Both the position numbers and the translations under genes were made by a program. A stretch of 64,000 nt of DNA from Thermosporothrix hazakensis. GTDB lineage: Bacteria > Chloroflexota > Ktedonobacteria > Ktedonobacterales > Ktedonobacteraceae. This document shows positions 16,147-25,308 of the stretch, piece by piece (positions within the stretch are counted from its first letter, which is position 1; each line of letters starts with the position of its first letter). A model generated the notes under the pieces. The model worked only from the letters and a program-made list of their open reading frames with translations, was not told the DNA's origin and did no database searches. The stretch covers positions 62,001 through 126,000 of the forward strand of contig NZ_QKUF01000004.1 of the NCBI RefSeq assembly GCF_003253565.1. Direction: 5' to 3'.

Positions 16147-16747
16147 ATGCGCATTATCCTGTTCTCGTTAGGGTCACGGAGGTGATATTCAACCCATAGT
16201 GGTATTAGCCAGCCGCCTCAACCGCAAGGGACATACAGCCGTCGTTTCAAGCTCTCCCGATTTTGCTGAACTGGCTGCCTCTCATGGGATCGAATATGCG
16301 CCTATCGGGCCCTCGCTGACCACCATAGGAGACGCTGAAGAGATCTCCAAACTGAACAACCATCAAGAAGAGTATATCCCTGCCAGACGAGATGATCCGA
16401 GTGGAAAGCATCCCACATGGCTGGCTCTTCCACGGATGGCGGCCGTTGTGCATCACGGTGGTGCAGGGAGCTCGCGCAGCGGCGTTCCCACGATTATCAC
16501 ACCCTTTGCCGCCGATCAGCCCGCCTGGGGACAACGCGTATACACGCTGGGCGTCGGACCGAAACCAATTCCCTTTAAGAAGCTGACAGCGGAAGGGCTG
16601 GCCGCTGCGATTCGTGAGGCTGTCACGAACCCGGAGATACAGAAACGCGCCCGTGAACTGGGTCAGTGTATTCAAGCGGAAGACGGTCCGGGACGCACAA
16701 TAGAACTCTTCTTCCAATATATAGAGCAGTTCCGTCGTCTCAAATAA
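16147..16747 (+). pseudogene. UDP-glycosyltransferase (GT1/GT28 type), deleted and frameshifted
   Basis: ATG 16147 starts MRIILFSLGSR, then a one-base shift leads to GDIQPIVVLASRLNRKGHTA. This is the macrolide/sterol glycosyltransferase N-terminus. Only about 65 residues later the C-terminal block appears: PRMAAVVHHGGAG, then GVPTIITPFAADQPAWGQRV, LGVGPKPIPFKKLTAEGLAA. About 200 internal residues are missing, as is part of the donor-binding loop after GGAG. Non-functional. It was probably controlled by the adjacent decayed tetR. Confidence 0.8.
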
Positions 16748-16805
16748 GCCCTCTGAGGACAAGGTCTGTTTGCTCGCGCGGCAAACAACTTGCCCTCTCC
16801 CACAT

Positions 16806-17291
16806 TCAAGCCGAGAGCGTATATTTCCATATATTGAGCGAGCGCTGTTTCCCGGGTTCCACTGCCACATGTTGCAAGCCCAGGTGTTTATAAAAACGAT
16901 TTGCCGGGAGTTCTATTGGACACTTCAGGACAATATCTTGTTTTCCTCTTTTCACTGCTTCATGAACCAGAGCAGAAAAAAGCTGGCGCCCAACCCCCAA
17001 ACGCTGATATTGCTGTTCCACCACAATACTATAGAGCGTGATCTGCTGATCCCTCCGAACATAGAAATGGGCCAGGCCAACCAGCTCACTTTCTTCAGTA
17101 GTTCGGGCGATCAGAAGCGAATCAGCCTCGATTGCTTTGCGCAAAATCGCACGATTAATAAAACCGAGCTCGTTTTTATGCCGATCCGCAAGCCGTTTTG
17201 CAGCCTCCAGGTCTTCCGGCTGTGCCAATATAATCGAGATCCCCGGTTTCTCTTGAGTCGCAGGCGATATAGCCCGCTCTACTGGATTCAT
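16806..17291 (-). CDS. GNAT family N-acetyltransferase
   Basis: 161 residues. Acetyl-CoA motif A is YSIVVEQQYQRLGVGRQLFS (Q-x-x-G-x-G). Motif B is PANRFYKHLGLQHV. It resembles the RimI-like or toxin-like single-domain GNATs. Its ATG overlaps the stop of the 629-residue protein upstream (ATGA), placing it last in the sigma-factor operon. The acceptor is unknown; it could modify a partner encoded in the operon. Confidence 0.88.
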   Translation of the reverse strand: MNPVERAISPATQEKPGISIILAQPEDLEAAKRLADRHKNELGFINRAILRKAIEADSLLIARTTEESELVGLAHFYVRRDQQITLYSIVVEQQYQRLGVGRQLFSALVHEAVKRGKQDIVLKCPIELPANRFYKHLGLQHVAVEPGKQRSLNIWKYTLSA

Positions 17292-19141
17292 ATCGCTTCA
17301 CGCGTCCCATAGCTGCCCTTTTCCTCAGAAGCAGGCAACGAAACTGTTATTGACAATCGCCGTTTTTCATATAACTGAATAATATCCTGCAAGGAAATCG
17401 AATGCCGCTCAAGGCATTGTAGTAACTGCCCGAGTTCCATACTCCCTTCAGCACTGTACAATAGATTGTTCACCGTTGCCAGCAGCTCCTTTTCTTGCGT
17501 CGTTAACCTGACAGCTGCAAGACGCTCCTCATAAGAGAGCAGGGTATCAACGCTTTCAGTCAGCCATTGACGCAGGCTGTTCAGCCCGAACAGCAGGGTT
17601 TCTATTGTCGCATCAGGTGATTGTGTTGTCCCTTCAGCCCTTATCATCCGCAAAAAGCGGGCATCAGAAAGCTGCTGCTCCCATCCTTTGAGCTGCTCCA
17701 TCGTCTGGCTGAGATGTTCCCAAAATGCTTCCAGATTCTGTTGTATAAATGAGCCTCCCGGGAGAGGAATGTTATGCGGTCCTTCTTCCATAAGGTGGAT
17801 GCAACGCTCACGCGCCTCCTGTACTTCCTGCTGTAGGGCATCAACCTCTTGCAATAAGACCTTTTGAACCTGTTTCCCCAGGGCAGTATAGCTCTTCTGA
17901 ACAGCCGCTGGTTGAAAAGAAATATCCTGCCACGCATCCATATCTCGGGTCTGTTGAAGCAGGAGCGCTTTCCAGGCAGCGTGTACCCTATCAAAGCGTT
18001 CTCGTTCGGCCTGCATAGCCGGCTGCTCAGGAAGTGTTTCCAGCTCTGGAAAAAGCACATTGCCATCAGACGAGACAGAAATCAAGCCTCGTATCTGCAT
18101 CAGGACAAGCGCCTCTTCAAACTCCTCTGTGCGGTATCCCTGAGTCTTGACCAGCGCTTCAATCGCTGCTTTCTCCCGCCCATCAACATAATATGGTTTG
18201 ACCAGAGTCAATATTTGCTTTTCCAATGGATGCAGGGTAAATCGCCATTGCTCCTTCTCCTCTTCACGTACAAGGAGACGATTCGTATACAGAAAATTTT
18301 CCAGTGGAGGAACAGCGATATGAAAGATCTCTGCTGCAAGCTCCTGTCTGGTTGCACTGTAGAGTTCCTTTCCTTGCCGCATGGCAAAGGTCGGCAAATT
18401 CCATAAAGCATGCTGATACTTTTTGAGTGACTGCTTCCAGTATCCATTAGTCATCAACGTTTGATACTGACTGTAATGTTTCTGAAGCTGACGCCTGATT
18501 ACCTCTTCAATCAGACGGATACCATTCATCCTGAAAGCCGCTCCAAGTTCGGCATTCAACAGGAGTGCAATAGCATGGTCCAGAAGCGCGGGTTGAATAT
18601 CAGACCGGATTGTTCCCTGCTCCATTTCTGGAATATATCCCGCCTGGAATTTCTCTTCCAGATACGCATATAGACTCAAGAAGGAGTAAGGAGTCATAGA
18701 CATGGGAAAGGGAATATCATCATAGTGCTTTTTTGTATCGCTATAGCTCATGTTAAGAGAGAATAGAATATTTTTCCCTTCAAATTCGACATATCCTTTA
18801 TATTCCTTTGATCCTCTTTGAAGCTGACCATCGAGATGCAAAAGCTGAAAGATAAGCAACAGATCTTCCTCAATAGAGGAATCGCCATACAGTTGCTCCT
18901 GATTATCCACAAGGCGCACCTGTAGCAGACGATCCGGAAAGGCTTTACGGGTTGTATTGGGGAACGAGCCCTTCCAGAACATGGTATCCGGCGCAGGGCA
19001 GCGCACCAGTTCCCAGTTCTCCTCGGTGAATACATGCTCTCTTAGCATGGCCTGAAAGCCCTGTACAGCCAGACGAGCACGCACCTTATCAGGGAGCCGG
19101 GTATATTCTTTGAACGTAATATCCAGCCAGTTCACATTCAC
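17288..19141 (-). CDS. Unrecognised large protein in the sigma-factor operon
   Basis: About 617 residues. I prefer GTG 19141 because GGAGG lies eight bases before it; an ATG at 19156 has no such site. I do not recognise the family. The first half is mixed alpha/beta with aromatic-rich segments. The second half (after about residue 370) is glutamine- and glutamate-rich and looks coiled coil. No membrane segment, signal peptide or Walker motif is visible. It follows the sigma factor and the 19237-20121 gene, and overlaps the GNAT gene by 4 bp. Confidence 0.82.
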   Translation of the reverse strand: MNVNWLDITFKEYTRLPDKVRARLAVQGFQAMLREHVFTEENWELVRCPAPDTMFWKGSFPNTTRKAFPDRLLQVRLVDNQEQLYGDSSIEEDLLLIFQLLHLDGQLQRGSKEYKGYVEFEGKNILFSLNMSYSDTKKHYDDIPFPMSMTPYSFLSLYAYLEEKFQAGYIPEMEQGTIRSDIQPALLDHAIALLLNAELGAAFRMNGIRLIEEVIRRQLQKHYSQYQTLMTNGYWKQSLKKYQHALWNLPTFAMRQGKELYSATRQELAAEIFHIAVPPLENFLYTNRLLVREEEKEQWRFTLHPLEKQILTLVKPYYVDGREKAAIEALVKTQGYRTEEFEEALVLMQIRGLISVSSDGNVLFPELETLPEQPAMQAERERFDRVHAAWKALLLQQTRDMDAWQDISFQPAAVQKSYTALGKQVQKVLLQEVDALQQEVQEARERCIHLMEEGPHNIPLPGGSFIQQNLEAFWEHLSQTMEQLKGWEQQLSDARFLRMIRAEGTTQSPDATIETLLFGLNSLRQWLTESVDTLLSYEERLAAVRLTTQEKELLATVNNLLYSAEGSMELGQLLQCLERHSISLQDIIQLYEKRRLSITVSLPASEEKGSYGTREAI

Positions 19142-19236
19142 CTTCTGGACCTCCATTCTCGTATAGCTTTCATACAATGCCCTTATCCCTATAACACATT
19201 TGAAAGTTCTCCTTGTCTGCTTTTCTATAGATGCGC

Positions 19237-20121
19237 TTAGTAGGCCAGATCATCCAACGTCACAAAGCGATGCAGACGAATAGAGCGCTCAGGCGTTCTG
19301 CTCTTCTCACCCCGACAGAGAAGCTGAGGATAGATAGACATTGTTCTATCTAATACGCGGTCAAACTGGCGCGGCTCAAGCAAACACAAACGGCATATCA
19401 CATCACGCCTCTGTGCCGAAACAAGCATATCCATCCCTGGTTGAATAGCGCTCACCCTGTAACAGTAGCTCAACGCAAGCAAAAAGAGCTCGGTTGAACA
19501 CGTTGTCCGTCTGTGAAAACGCTCTTCTCTTCTCGACTCTCTCTCAATCACAGGTGGCTGAAGGTGTCGAAGCCATTCACGTGCTCCATCCACAGTCTGA
19601 ATACCGATAGATACCTTTTCTGAAAAACCGGGTACCTTCTGAAACTCTTCTCGAATTTGCCCATCCATTTCCTGCGTCAACATCTGGCACATGCCTTTAT
19701 CCAGAATCACATCTTGCATACTCCACAGGCGGTCACAGAAGGTACGATAAAACCATGAACGCGCCTGCCGCATTGGTACCTCTGGACGCCAGGCAGTATA
19801 GAATAGATAATGGAGGACATCATAGAGAACAGGTTCCTGCATTTTCAAGAGGATATGGGCATCAGACGTAAGCATCAGGCCTTCCTGCGTTACTTCTATC
19901 AGCCCTAATACCTCTTCAGCCAGCTTTCGTGCTTCGTTAAAGCGGTTCGTATCGCTATATTCTGCGAACGCAATTTTGTCCAGATCTTTTGCTCGCCTGA
20001 TAGGAGTCTGCGCATGCAACAAAACCCGAAGGAGTTTCGGAATCTTTGTGGGTGTTGCAGCAACGGGGAAATGAAATACCAGTCCGGATGAAGTAGTAGC
20101 CGCCCTGTTTTTCATATGCAT
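19237..20121 (-). CDS. Unrecognised protein in the sigma-factor operon
   Basis: About 294 residues from ATG 20121, favoured because AAAGGGAAAACCTG precedes it; an in-frame ATG at 20151 has no ribosome site. I do not recognise it. Residues 25-80 (LLRVLLHAQTPIRRAKDLDK ... ARKLAEEVLGLIEVTQEGLM) look like a winged helix. The rest is helical and basic, with several cysteines near the end (DVICRLCLLE, YPQLLCRG). It sits between the sigma factor and the 617-residue protein, about 100 bp from each. Confidence 0.8.
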   Translation of the reverse strand: MHMKNRAATTSSGLVFHFPVAATPTKIPKLLRVLLHAQTPIRRAKDLDKIAFAEYSDTNRFNEARKLAEEVLGLIEVTQEGLMLTSDAHILLKMQEPVLYDVLHYLFYTAWRPEVPMRQARSWFYRTFCDRLWSMQDVILDKGMCQMLTQEMDGQIREEFQKVPGFSEKVSIGIQTVDGAREWLRHLQPPVIERESRREERFHRRTTCSTELFLLALSYCYRVSAIQPGMDMLVSAQRRDVICRLCLLEPRQFDRVLDRTMSIYPQLLCRGEKSRTPERSIRLHRFVTLDDLAY

Positions 20122-20218
20122 CAGGTTTTCCCTTTTTCTTATTCTTTCCATAGAACAAATACATACAGTTAAGAACAGCCGTTTGCATATTTTCTCATTT
20201 AGAATGATTTCTCTCTCC

Positions 20219-21649
20219 TTACCTGAAGCACCGTTTTCTGGACTTTTTTTGTATTCCCTGTGGACTATCCATAGCCCGAAGATGATCGCGCATCTTCTCT
20301 ATAGCGCGCTGTTCAAGCTGCCTGATACGCTCCCGGGTCAACTGGAACTGCCTGCCAATCGCCTCAAGTGTCTGCGCCTCTCTGCTCTCAGTAAGCCCGA
20401 AACGCAGACAGATTATCTGTCTCTCCTTTGGCGTCAATACACCCAACAAATCCTTAAGCAGATATCGTGCATCGGCTTCGGCTTCGAGCCCGATATCAGG
20501 TGCTCCAAGAGCTGGTTCAGCCACATCTTGAAATGAGTATCCCTCGTGCCTGTACTCAGCGCGACGATAGCTCTCCAGAGATACACAAACTTTCCGATCA
20601 GCCAGCAATGCGTTCAAACGCTCAAGCGAGATGTCCGCCACCTCGGCCAACTCAGCCCGCGTTGGCTTACGCCCGAGGGCGTATTGCAACTGCGTATGAG
20701 CCCTTTTCAAGGTGTTCAACTGGTCAGTGATATAAATAGGAAGGCGAATCGGACTCCCATATTCGCTGACTACTCGGCTCAGTGTCTGAAAGACCCAGAT
20801 ATTGACAACAAGGACCAGACGTTTGCTCCGTGCGGGATCAAAATGCAGGATCCCTGCGTGCACACCAAGCATCCCATACTGGATCAAGTCCTCTAACTCG
20901 ATCCCATGACCCAGAAATTGCGTTGCTTTCTTAATCGCAACCCATTGGAAACAGAGCATCAACGTCCGTTCCAGCGCGTTGATCTCGGAGAGAATCGCTG
21001 CGCGCGACTCGTGATATGGATCATCTTCAGGATCTTCACACAATGGAAGCTGTTGCAAGCGAGCACGCGCGCTGACGAGCCGCGCCATCATGCGCAGTTC
21101 CTCTTGACGGGAAAGGCAAGCAGCACGAGCAGCCTGAATAAGAAAAGCACGCGTCTCAGGGTTCAGTGGAATATTAGCATAGCCCAGACGATCCAACGCC
21201 TCTTGAATTGCCTCTTCTCCCTTCTCCCACTGGATATACATCAGGCTCTGGGAGCCCATCCAACCCCGGGCCTGCGCTCCGGGCAGACGCTTCGGCTTTT
21301 CTTCCTGTTCAACAACAGGAGCATCAACAATGAACCGTTTTGCTTCAGGCAGAAGGGAGAGACCTCGTTCCTGCTCATATCCACCCCCTTCCATCAGTGA
21401 CAGCTCCTCAAACGCTAACTGCTCAATCTCTGGCGTGTCAAAGTCCTCCATATTCCTCGTGGCTAGCTCGTCACTCCAGAGCCAAAGAGGTACAGAGGGA
21501 GGCGGGTGAATTGGCTTCAATGGAGCAAATGGCATACGAGGTGATCCAGGCTCTCGGGCTTTCGCCTCAACATAAAGCAGGTTGATTATTTTGGGGCTAT
21601 AGCTTTTTCTAACGGAAGACCGAGCATGTTGTAGAGGATCTACTGTCAT
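20219..21649 (-). CDS. Large sigma-70 family RNA polymerase sigma factor
   Basis: 476 residues. An N-terminal extension of roughly 190 residues is unlike normal region 1.1. Then come region 2 (RTLMLCFQWVAIKKATQFLG, IELEDLIQYGMLGVHAGILH), region 3 (YALGRKPTRAELAEVADIS) and region 4 (LTPKERQIICLRFGLTESRE, LEAIGRQFQLTRERIRQLEQ). The GxTRERIRQLEQRAIEK helix is of the primary-sigma type. Region 2.3/2.4 is divergent (SKRLVLVVNIWVFQTLSRVV), so promoter choice is probably altered. It heads an operon with two unknown proteins and a GNAT gene. The start has GAGGAGTAAGGG. Confidence 0.9.
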   Translation of the reverse strand: MTVDPLQHARSSVRKSYSPKIINLLYVEAKAREPGSPRMPFAPLKPIHPPPSVPLWLWSDELATRNMEDFDTPEIEQLAFEELSLMEGGGYEQERGLSLLPEAKRFIVDAPVVEQEEKPKRLPGAQARGWMGSQSLMYIQWEKGEEAIQEALDRLGYANIPLNPETRAFLIQAARAACLSRQEELRMMARLVSARARLQQLPLCEDPEDDPYHESRAAILSEINALERTLMLCFQWVAIKKATQFLGHGIELEDLIQYGMLGVHAGILHFDPARSKRLVLVVNIWVFQTLSRVVSEYGSPIRLPIYITDQLNTLKRAHTQLQYALGRKPTRAELAEVADISLERLNALLADRKVCVSLESYRRAEYRHEGYSFQDVAEPALGAPDIGLEAEADARYLLKDLLGVLTPKERQIICLRFGLTESREAQTLEAIGRQFQLTRERIRQLEQRAIEKMRDHLRAMDSPQGIQKKSRKRCFR

Positions 21650-22183
21650 CCCTTACTCCTCATTCACCTGATTTTGTTTGCCAGGGAGCATTTTCTAGTT
21701 TAATAGGTTCCCGGTTTGATAGCATTCTATTCTGCCAGATTTCTGAGTTGCACTGTCACGATCCACTAAGGTAGTAAAGATCTCAGGGAATATATACTCC
21801 CTACCTATGAAATATGTATACTACTGCCATTTACACTACCACACCCAACAGAGAAATAGCAATTTTCTCCATCCGATGCTTGTAAGAGAATACCTGGTTC
21901 TTCTCTATCTTCTAACTTTGACTTGCACTTTCTTCCTTATAAATATCTGTATATCTTTTCCTCAAATTTTACATCACTTTGTAAAACTACTACAGAAAAG
22001 AGTAGCATGCCTGTATTAACGAATACAAACCTTCTCTCCTTTTATAGCCTGAATGTACTATGAGTAAGCGGGGAGAGACCGCTTTTCACTAGAACGTGAG
22101 AGGGGTTTCCTTTCACGGCAGGGTCACGTATTATAAGTACAACCAATCAAGGAACTTTTCCCGAAGGAAGAAGGAACTTTCCC
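21650..22183. other. Intergenic, about 530 bp, AT-rich
   Basis: Divergent promoter region of the sigma operon and nadE. A 70-codon plus-strand frame (21807-22019) has no ribosome site and odd composition, so I do not call it. No RNA gene is recognised. Confidence 0.5.
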
Positions 22184-23020
22184 ATGACAATATCACCACA
22201 ACGCACCATTATTGAAGCACTACACACAAAAGCATCAATAGATCCCGCGGAAGAAATTCGCTTTCGGATCGACTTCTTAAAAGACTATCTTCTCTATGCC
22301 CATGCAAAAGGATTCGTTCTCGGCATCTCTGGTGGTCAAGATTCAAGTCTGGCGGGACGCCTCTGCCAGCTTGCTGTAGAAGAGTTGCGAGCACAGACCG
22401 GGAAAGATGACTATCTGTTTATTGCACTTCGCCTCCCCTACGGAGTACAACACGATGAGGAAGACGCTCAACTCGCGCTCCAATTCATTCAGCCAGATAG
22501 AAGCTATACCATCAATATCAAGCCCGCCGTCGATGGTGCTGTCGAGGCCTTTGAGCAGGGCACCGGCCTTACTATGTCAGACTATAATAAGGGGAATCAG
22601 AAGGCCCAGGAACGTATGACGGTTCACTATCGCTTCGCACACCACTTCAATCTACTGGTCGTTGGCACCGACCATGCAGCCGAAGCAATTACTGGCTTCT
22701 TTACCAAGTATGGCGATGGCGGCGTCGATATCACCCCACTTACCGGCCTCACCAAGCAACAGGGCCGCGAACTCCTGCGCCATCTGGGAGCACCGGAACG
22801 CATTTATACCAAACCACCAACTGCAGACCTGCTGGATAAACGCCCCGGTCAGCTTGATGAAGACGAACTGGGGCTGAGCTATGAGGTGATTGATAGCTAC
22901 CTCAGCGGTCAGGAAATCTCCTCCGAAGCGGCACAGAAGCTCGAACGACGCTATCATATCACCGAGCATAAACGCCACCTGCCTGTTACCCCGTTCGATA
23001 CATGGTGGCAAGAACAGTAG
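22184..23020 (+). CDS. nadE: Ammonia-dependent NAD+ synthetase
   Basis: 278 residues, close to the E. coli NadE length, with no glutaminase domain. It amidates nicotinic acid adenine dinucleotide with ammonia and ATP. The PP-loop is [20 protein letters not shown]. Further family blocks are [60 protein letters not shown] and [20 protein letters not shown]. The ribosome site GAAGGAAGAAGGAA precedes the ATG. It appears monocistronic. Confidence 0.97.
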   Translation: MTISPQRTIIEALHTKASIDPAEEIRFRIDFLKDYLLYAHAKGFVLGISGGQDSSLAGRLCQLAVEELRAQTGKDDYLFIALRLPYGVQHDEEDAQLALQFIQPDRSYTINIKPAVDGAVEAFEQGTGLTMSDYNKGNQKAQERMTVHYRFAHHFNLLVVGTDHAAEAITGFFTKYGDGGVDITPLTGLTKQQGRELLRHLGAPERIYTKPPTADLLDKRPGQLDEDELGLSYEVIDSYLSGQEISSEAAQKLERRYHITEHKRHLPVTPFDTWWQEQ

Positions 23021-23026
23021 ACCCAC

Positions 23027-23056
23027 TTGACAACATATGCACGGATCTGTTATGCT
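23027..23056 (+). promoter_or_regulatory. Sigma-70-type promoter
   Basis: TTGACA (23027-23032) and TATGCT (23051-23056), 18 bp apart, just after nadE. It drives the small ORF transcript ending at the twin terminators. Confidence 0.55.
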
Positions 23057-23114
23057 CAAAAAAGAGGTACCTGGAGCGGCCCGGTACGACGAACCACAGT
23101 GAAAGGAGTGTGCC

Positions 23115-23192
23115 ATGATGCGCAAAGAATTTCTGTCATTTCAACAGCATCGCACCTCCGAGACGGCCACTTCTGCCTCGCTACAGAGTTAA
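23115..23192 (+). CDS. 25-residue small ORF
   Basis: MMRKEFLSFQQHRTSETATS then ASLQS. It has a strong ribosome site (GAAAGGAG, seven bases before the ATG). It lies between a good promoter and two consecutive terminators, so it is a self-contained transcript. I do not recognise the peptide. It could be a real small protein, a leader peptide, or the coding-like part of a small RNA. Confidence 0.45.
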   Translation: MMRKEFLSFQQHRTSETATSASLQS

Positions 23193-23224
23193 ACCACAGA
23201 TCTGCTACAAGATCAGAGTATATC

Positions 23225-23253
23225 AGGCCATCTCGAACGAGATGGCCTTTTTC
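23225..23253 (+). terminator. Rho-independent terminator 1 after the small ORF
   Basis: AGGCCATCTC (23225-23234), loop GAAC, GAGATGGCCT (23239-23248), then a T-run. Perfect 10-bp stem. Confidence 0.85.
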
Positions 23254-23263
23254 ATGCAGAGAA

Positions 23264-23297
23264 GAGGCGCCGAGTTGCGATGTTCGGCGCCTCTTTT
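23264..23297 (+). terminator. Rho-independent terminator 2 after the small ORF
   Basis: GAGGCGCCG (23264-23272) pairs with CGGCGCCTC (23285-23293), then TTTT. It backs up terminator 1. Confidence 0.8.
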
Positions 23298-23320
23298 GTC
23301 ATCTAGAAAGAGGTGAGACG

Positions 23321-23422
23321 ATGAAAACACAAACCACAACAACGCCATTCTTGCTTGTTTTTATCAGTAAAGGAGGATTCATTGTCGAAAAGAAAACGGC
23401 TGCGCGAACTCGAAGAGCTTGA
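23321..23422 (+). CDS. Possible 33-residue leader ORF overlapping the RIO kinase start
   Basis: ATG 23321 follows AAAGAGGTGAGACG and encodes MKTQTTTTPFLLVFISKGGF, then a basic tail. It overlaps the RIO kinase start (TTG 23382) by 41 bp in another frame and contains the kinase's AAAGGAGG site. It may couple translation, or it may be chance. Confidence 0.3.
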   Translation: MKTQTTTTPFLLVFISKGGFIVEKKTAARTRRA

Positions 23423-24188
23423 AGAACTGGAAGCCCTGCAAGAACGTGAACAAGAGATAGTCGATCCCATTCAAGCTCTCCTCGACTCTTTTTTTGCCGA
23501 TGGTTTGATTACCGAAGTTCTCCATGTGGTGAAAAGCGGGAAGGAGGCAACAGTCTATTGCTGCCGCGCTCATCCCTCGCTGGGAATTCCTTATGTCGCT
23601 GCAAAAGTCTATCGCTCCCGCCAGAATCGCGGCTTCAAAAACGACTCGATCTATCAGGAAGGCCGCTTTGTCGGTGATCAGAGGATCAAGCGAGCGATGA
23701 AAAATAAATCCAGTACAGGGCGTGAGGCACAATTCAGCATGTGGATCGCGCACGAATATATGATGCTTACCACGCTCTATCAGGCCGGCGCGACGATTCC
23801 CCGGCCAATCGCGCACAATAGCCATGCGATCCTGATGGAATACGTGGGCGAACCACAACAGCCCGCACCCGCACTTCAGTATGTGCAGTTGGCTCCCGAT
23901 GAGGTATACCCGATATTCGCTCGTATCATGGATAATATTGAGCTCTGGCTACAGCATAACGTCGTGCATGGCGACCTCTCGCCCTATAATATTCTCTATT
24001 GGAACGGTCAGGTCACGATTATTGATTTTCCTCAGGCCGTTGATCCACGTTTCAACGCCCACGCCTATAACTTGCTGGCCCACGATATCGGTACCATCTG
24101 CACCTATGTCTCGCGGTATGGCTTGCAGCGAGATGCAGACGCAATAGCAAGACGCCTCTGGCACCAGTTCAGGAACGCTCGTCTCTAA
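23382..24188 (+). CDS. RIO1-family serine kinase
   Basis: 268 residues from TTG 23382, chosen because AAAGGAGGATTCA sits ideally before it. A charged N-terminal coiled stretch (LRELEELEELEALQEREQE) precedes the RIO domain. Kinase features are the ATP loop VVKSGKEATVYCCRAH, LMEYVGEPQ hinge, catalytic VVHGDLSPYNILYW and metal-binding TIIDFPQAVD. Bacterial RIO kinases are atypical serine kinases/ATPases with unknown targets. A transcription terminator follows. Confidence 0.93.
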   Translation: MSKRKRLRELEELEELEALQEREQEIVDPIQALLDSFFADGLITEVLHVVKSGKEATVYCCRAHPSLGIPYVAAKVYRSRQNRGFKNDSIYQEGRFVGDQRIKRAMKNKSSTGREAQFSMWIAHEYMMLTTLYQAGATIPRPIAHNSHAILMEYVGEPQQPAPALQYVQLAPDEVYPIFARIMDNIELWLQHNVVHGDLSPYNILYWNGQVTIIDFPQAVDPRFNAHAYNLLAHDIGTICTYVSRYGLQRDADAIARRLWHQFRNARL

Positions 24189-24204
24189 TAGTCATCTCTC
24201 AAAC

Positions 24205-24238
24205 AATGCCTCCCGAAGCCTGTGCGGGGGGCATTTCC
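24205..24238 (+). terminator. Terminator after the RIO kinase
   Basis: AATGCCTCCC (24205-24214) pairs with GGGGGGCATT (24225-24234), followed by a short T/C stretch. Confidence 0.6.
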
Positions 24239-24333
24239 CTCCCTCTGCTTGTCGGATTATAGCCCACCTGCTATACTGACACCATTTCAACACTACTATT
24301 GGAATACTACTATATGCAGAAAGAGTATGACGC

Positions 24334-25062
24334 ATGCTCGCACGACGCATTGAAGAAGCCGCCCTGAATAGTTGGCCCGCACAACAGCAAGCTTTCCTTG
24401 ATGGATGGATCCTGCGCTTTGCTAAAGGATATACCAAACGAGCAAACTCCATCACCCCGCTCTATCCCTCATTTCTGCCCATTCAGGACAAGCTCGCCTT
24501 TTGCGAGAAGCTCTACAACAAACAGGGGCAGCCGACCATCTTTCGTCTTCTCTCTTTTCAGCCAGAGATTCAGGCGCTCGATCAAGCACTGGACCAGCAT
24601 GGATACCACTACCATGAAACGACGCTCGTTTTTCATACCAGGCTTGCCACACCAACCACTGAGCCTTCTATCCAGACCGTTCCACGTGAAGACTGGTTGG
24701 CACTGTATGCACATTTCAGTCGTGTTCCCCTCGCGCAGCAAGATCATCACCGTACCATCCTTGAGCGGATTCTTCCCGAATCACTCTTTGCTGTTCTGTA
24801 CGACGAGGGCACTCCCGTGGCCTGCGGTCTGGGCGTGCTGGAAAACGGCCTGTTGGGCCTTTTTGATATCGTGACCGATCCTGAACAGCGCAATCGCGGC
24901 AACGGCACGCGCCTTATCACGGATATGCTCGCGTGGGGGCACGCTCATGGAGCCACCGAAGCCTATCTTCAGGTAGTGGAAACAAACGAGATCGCGCGCC
25001 GCCTGTACACTCGCATTGGCTTCCGGGAACTTTATCACTACTGGCATCGCATCCAATCATAG
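24334..25062 (+). CDS. GNAT family N-acetyltransferase (two-domain)
   Basis: 242 residues. The first half resembles the N-terminal module of two-domain GNATs (SWPAQQQAF-like 'LNSWPAQQQAFLDGWILRFA', 'KGYTKRANSITPLYP'). The C-terminal half has the acetyl-CoA motif GLFDIVTDPEQRNRGNGTRL (R-x-x-G-x-G) and EAYLQVVETNEIARRLYTRI then GF. Small-molecule acceptor likely but unknown. Monocistronic. Confidence 0.9.
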   Translation: MLARRIEEAALNSWPAQQQAFLDGWILRFAKGYTKRANSITPLYPSFLPIQDKLAFCEKLYNKQGQPTIFRLLSFQPEIQALDQALDQHGYHYHETTLVFHTRLATPTTEPSIQTVPREDWLALYAHFSRVPLAQQDHHRTILERILPESLFAVLYDEGTPVACGLGVLENGLLGLFDIVTDPEQRNRGNGTRLITDMLAWGHAHGATEAYLQVVETNEIARRLYTRIGFRELYHYWHRIQS

Positions 25063-25308
25063 AGACAACGCGCTTCTACCCATTTTAGCAGGAAAATAAT
25101 GAATTTTATGGGGAGAAGGTGGCAGGAAGTCAGCTCGATTTAGCAATAGTGGAATTGCTGTTACTTCCCGAGAAGGCTGGACCTTTTTTTCTCATTTTAA
25201 TTGTAGCACAGTTTGTCAAATAGGGCGCCGTGCTTTTTGACGGTGTTTCTCAGTTCGGTCTGCGCTATACTGGAACACACCATGACATAAGAGAAAGGAT
25301 CGTTCCTC

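Noticed and set aside
21807..22019. 70-codon plus-strand frame rich in Tyr, Leu and Phe
   Set aside because: No ribosome site; its hydrophobic translation is explained by the AT-rich composition of the region.
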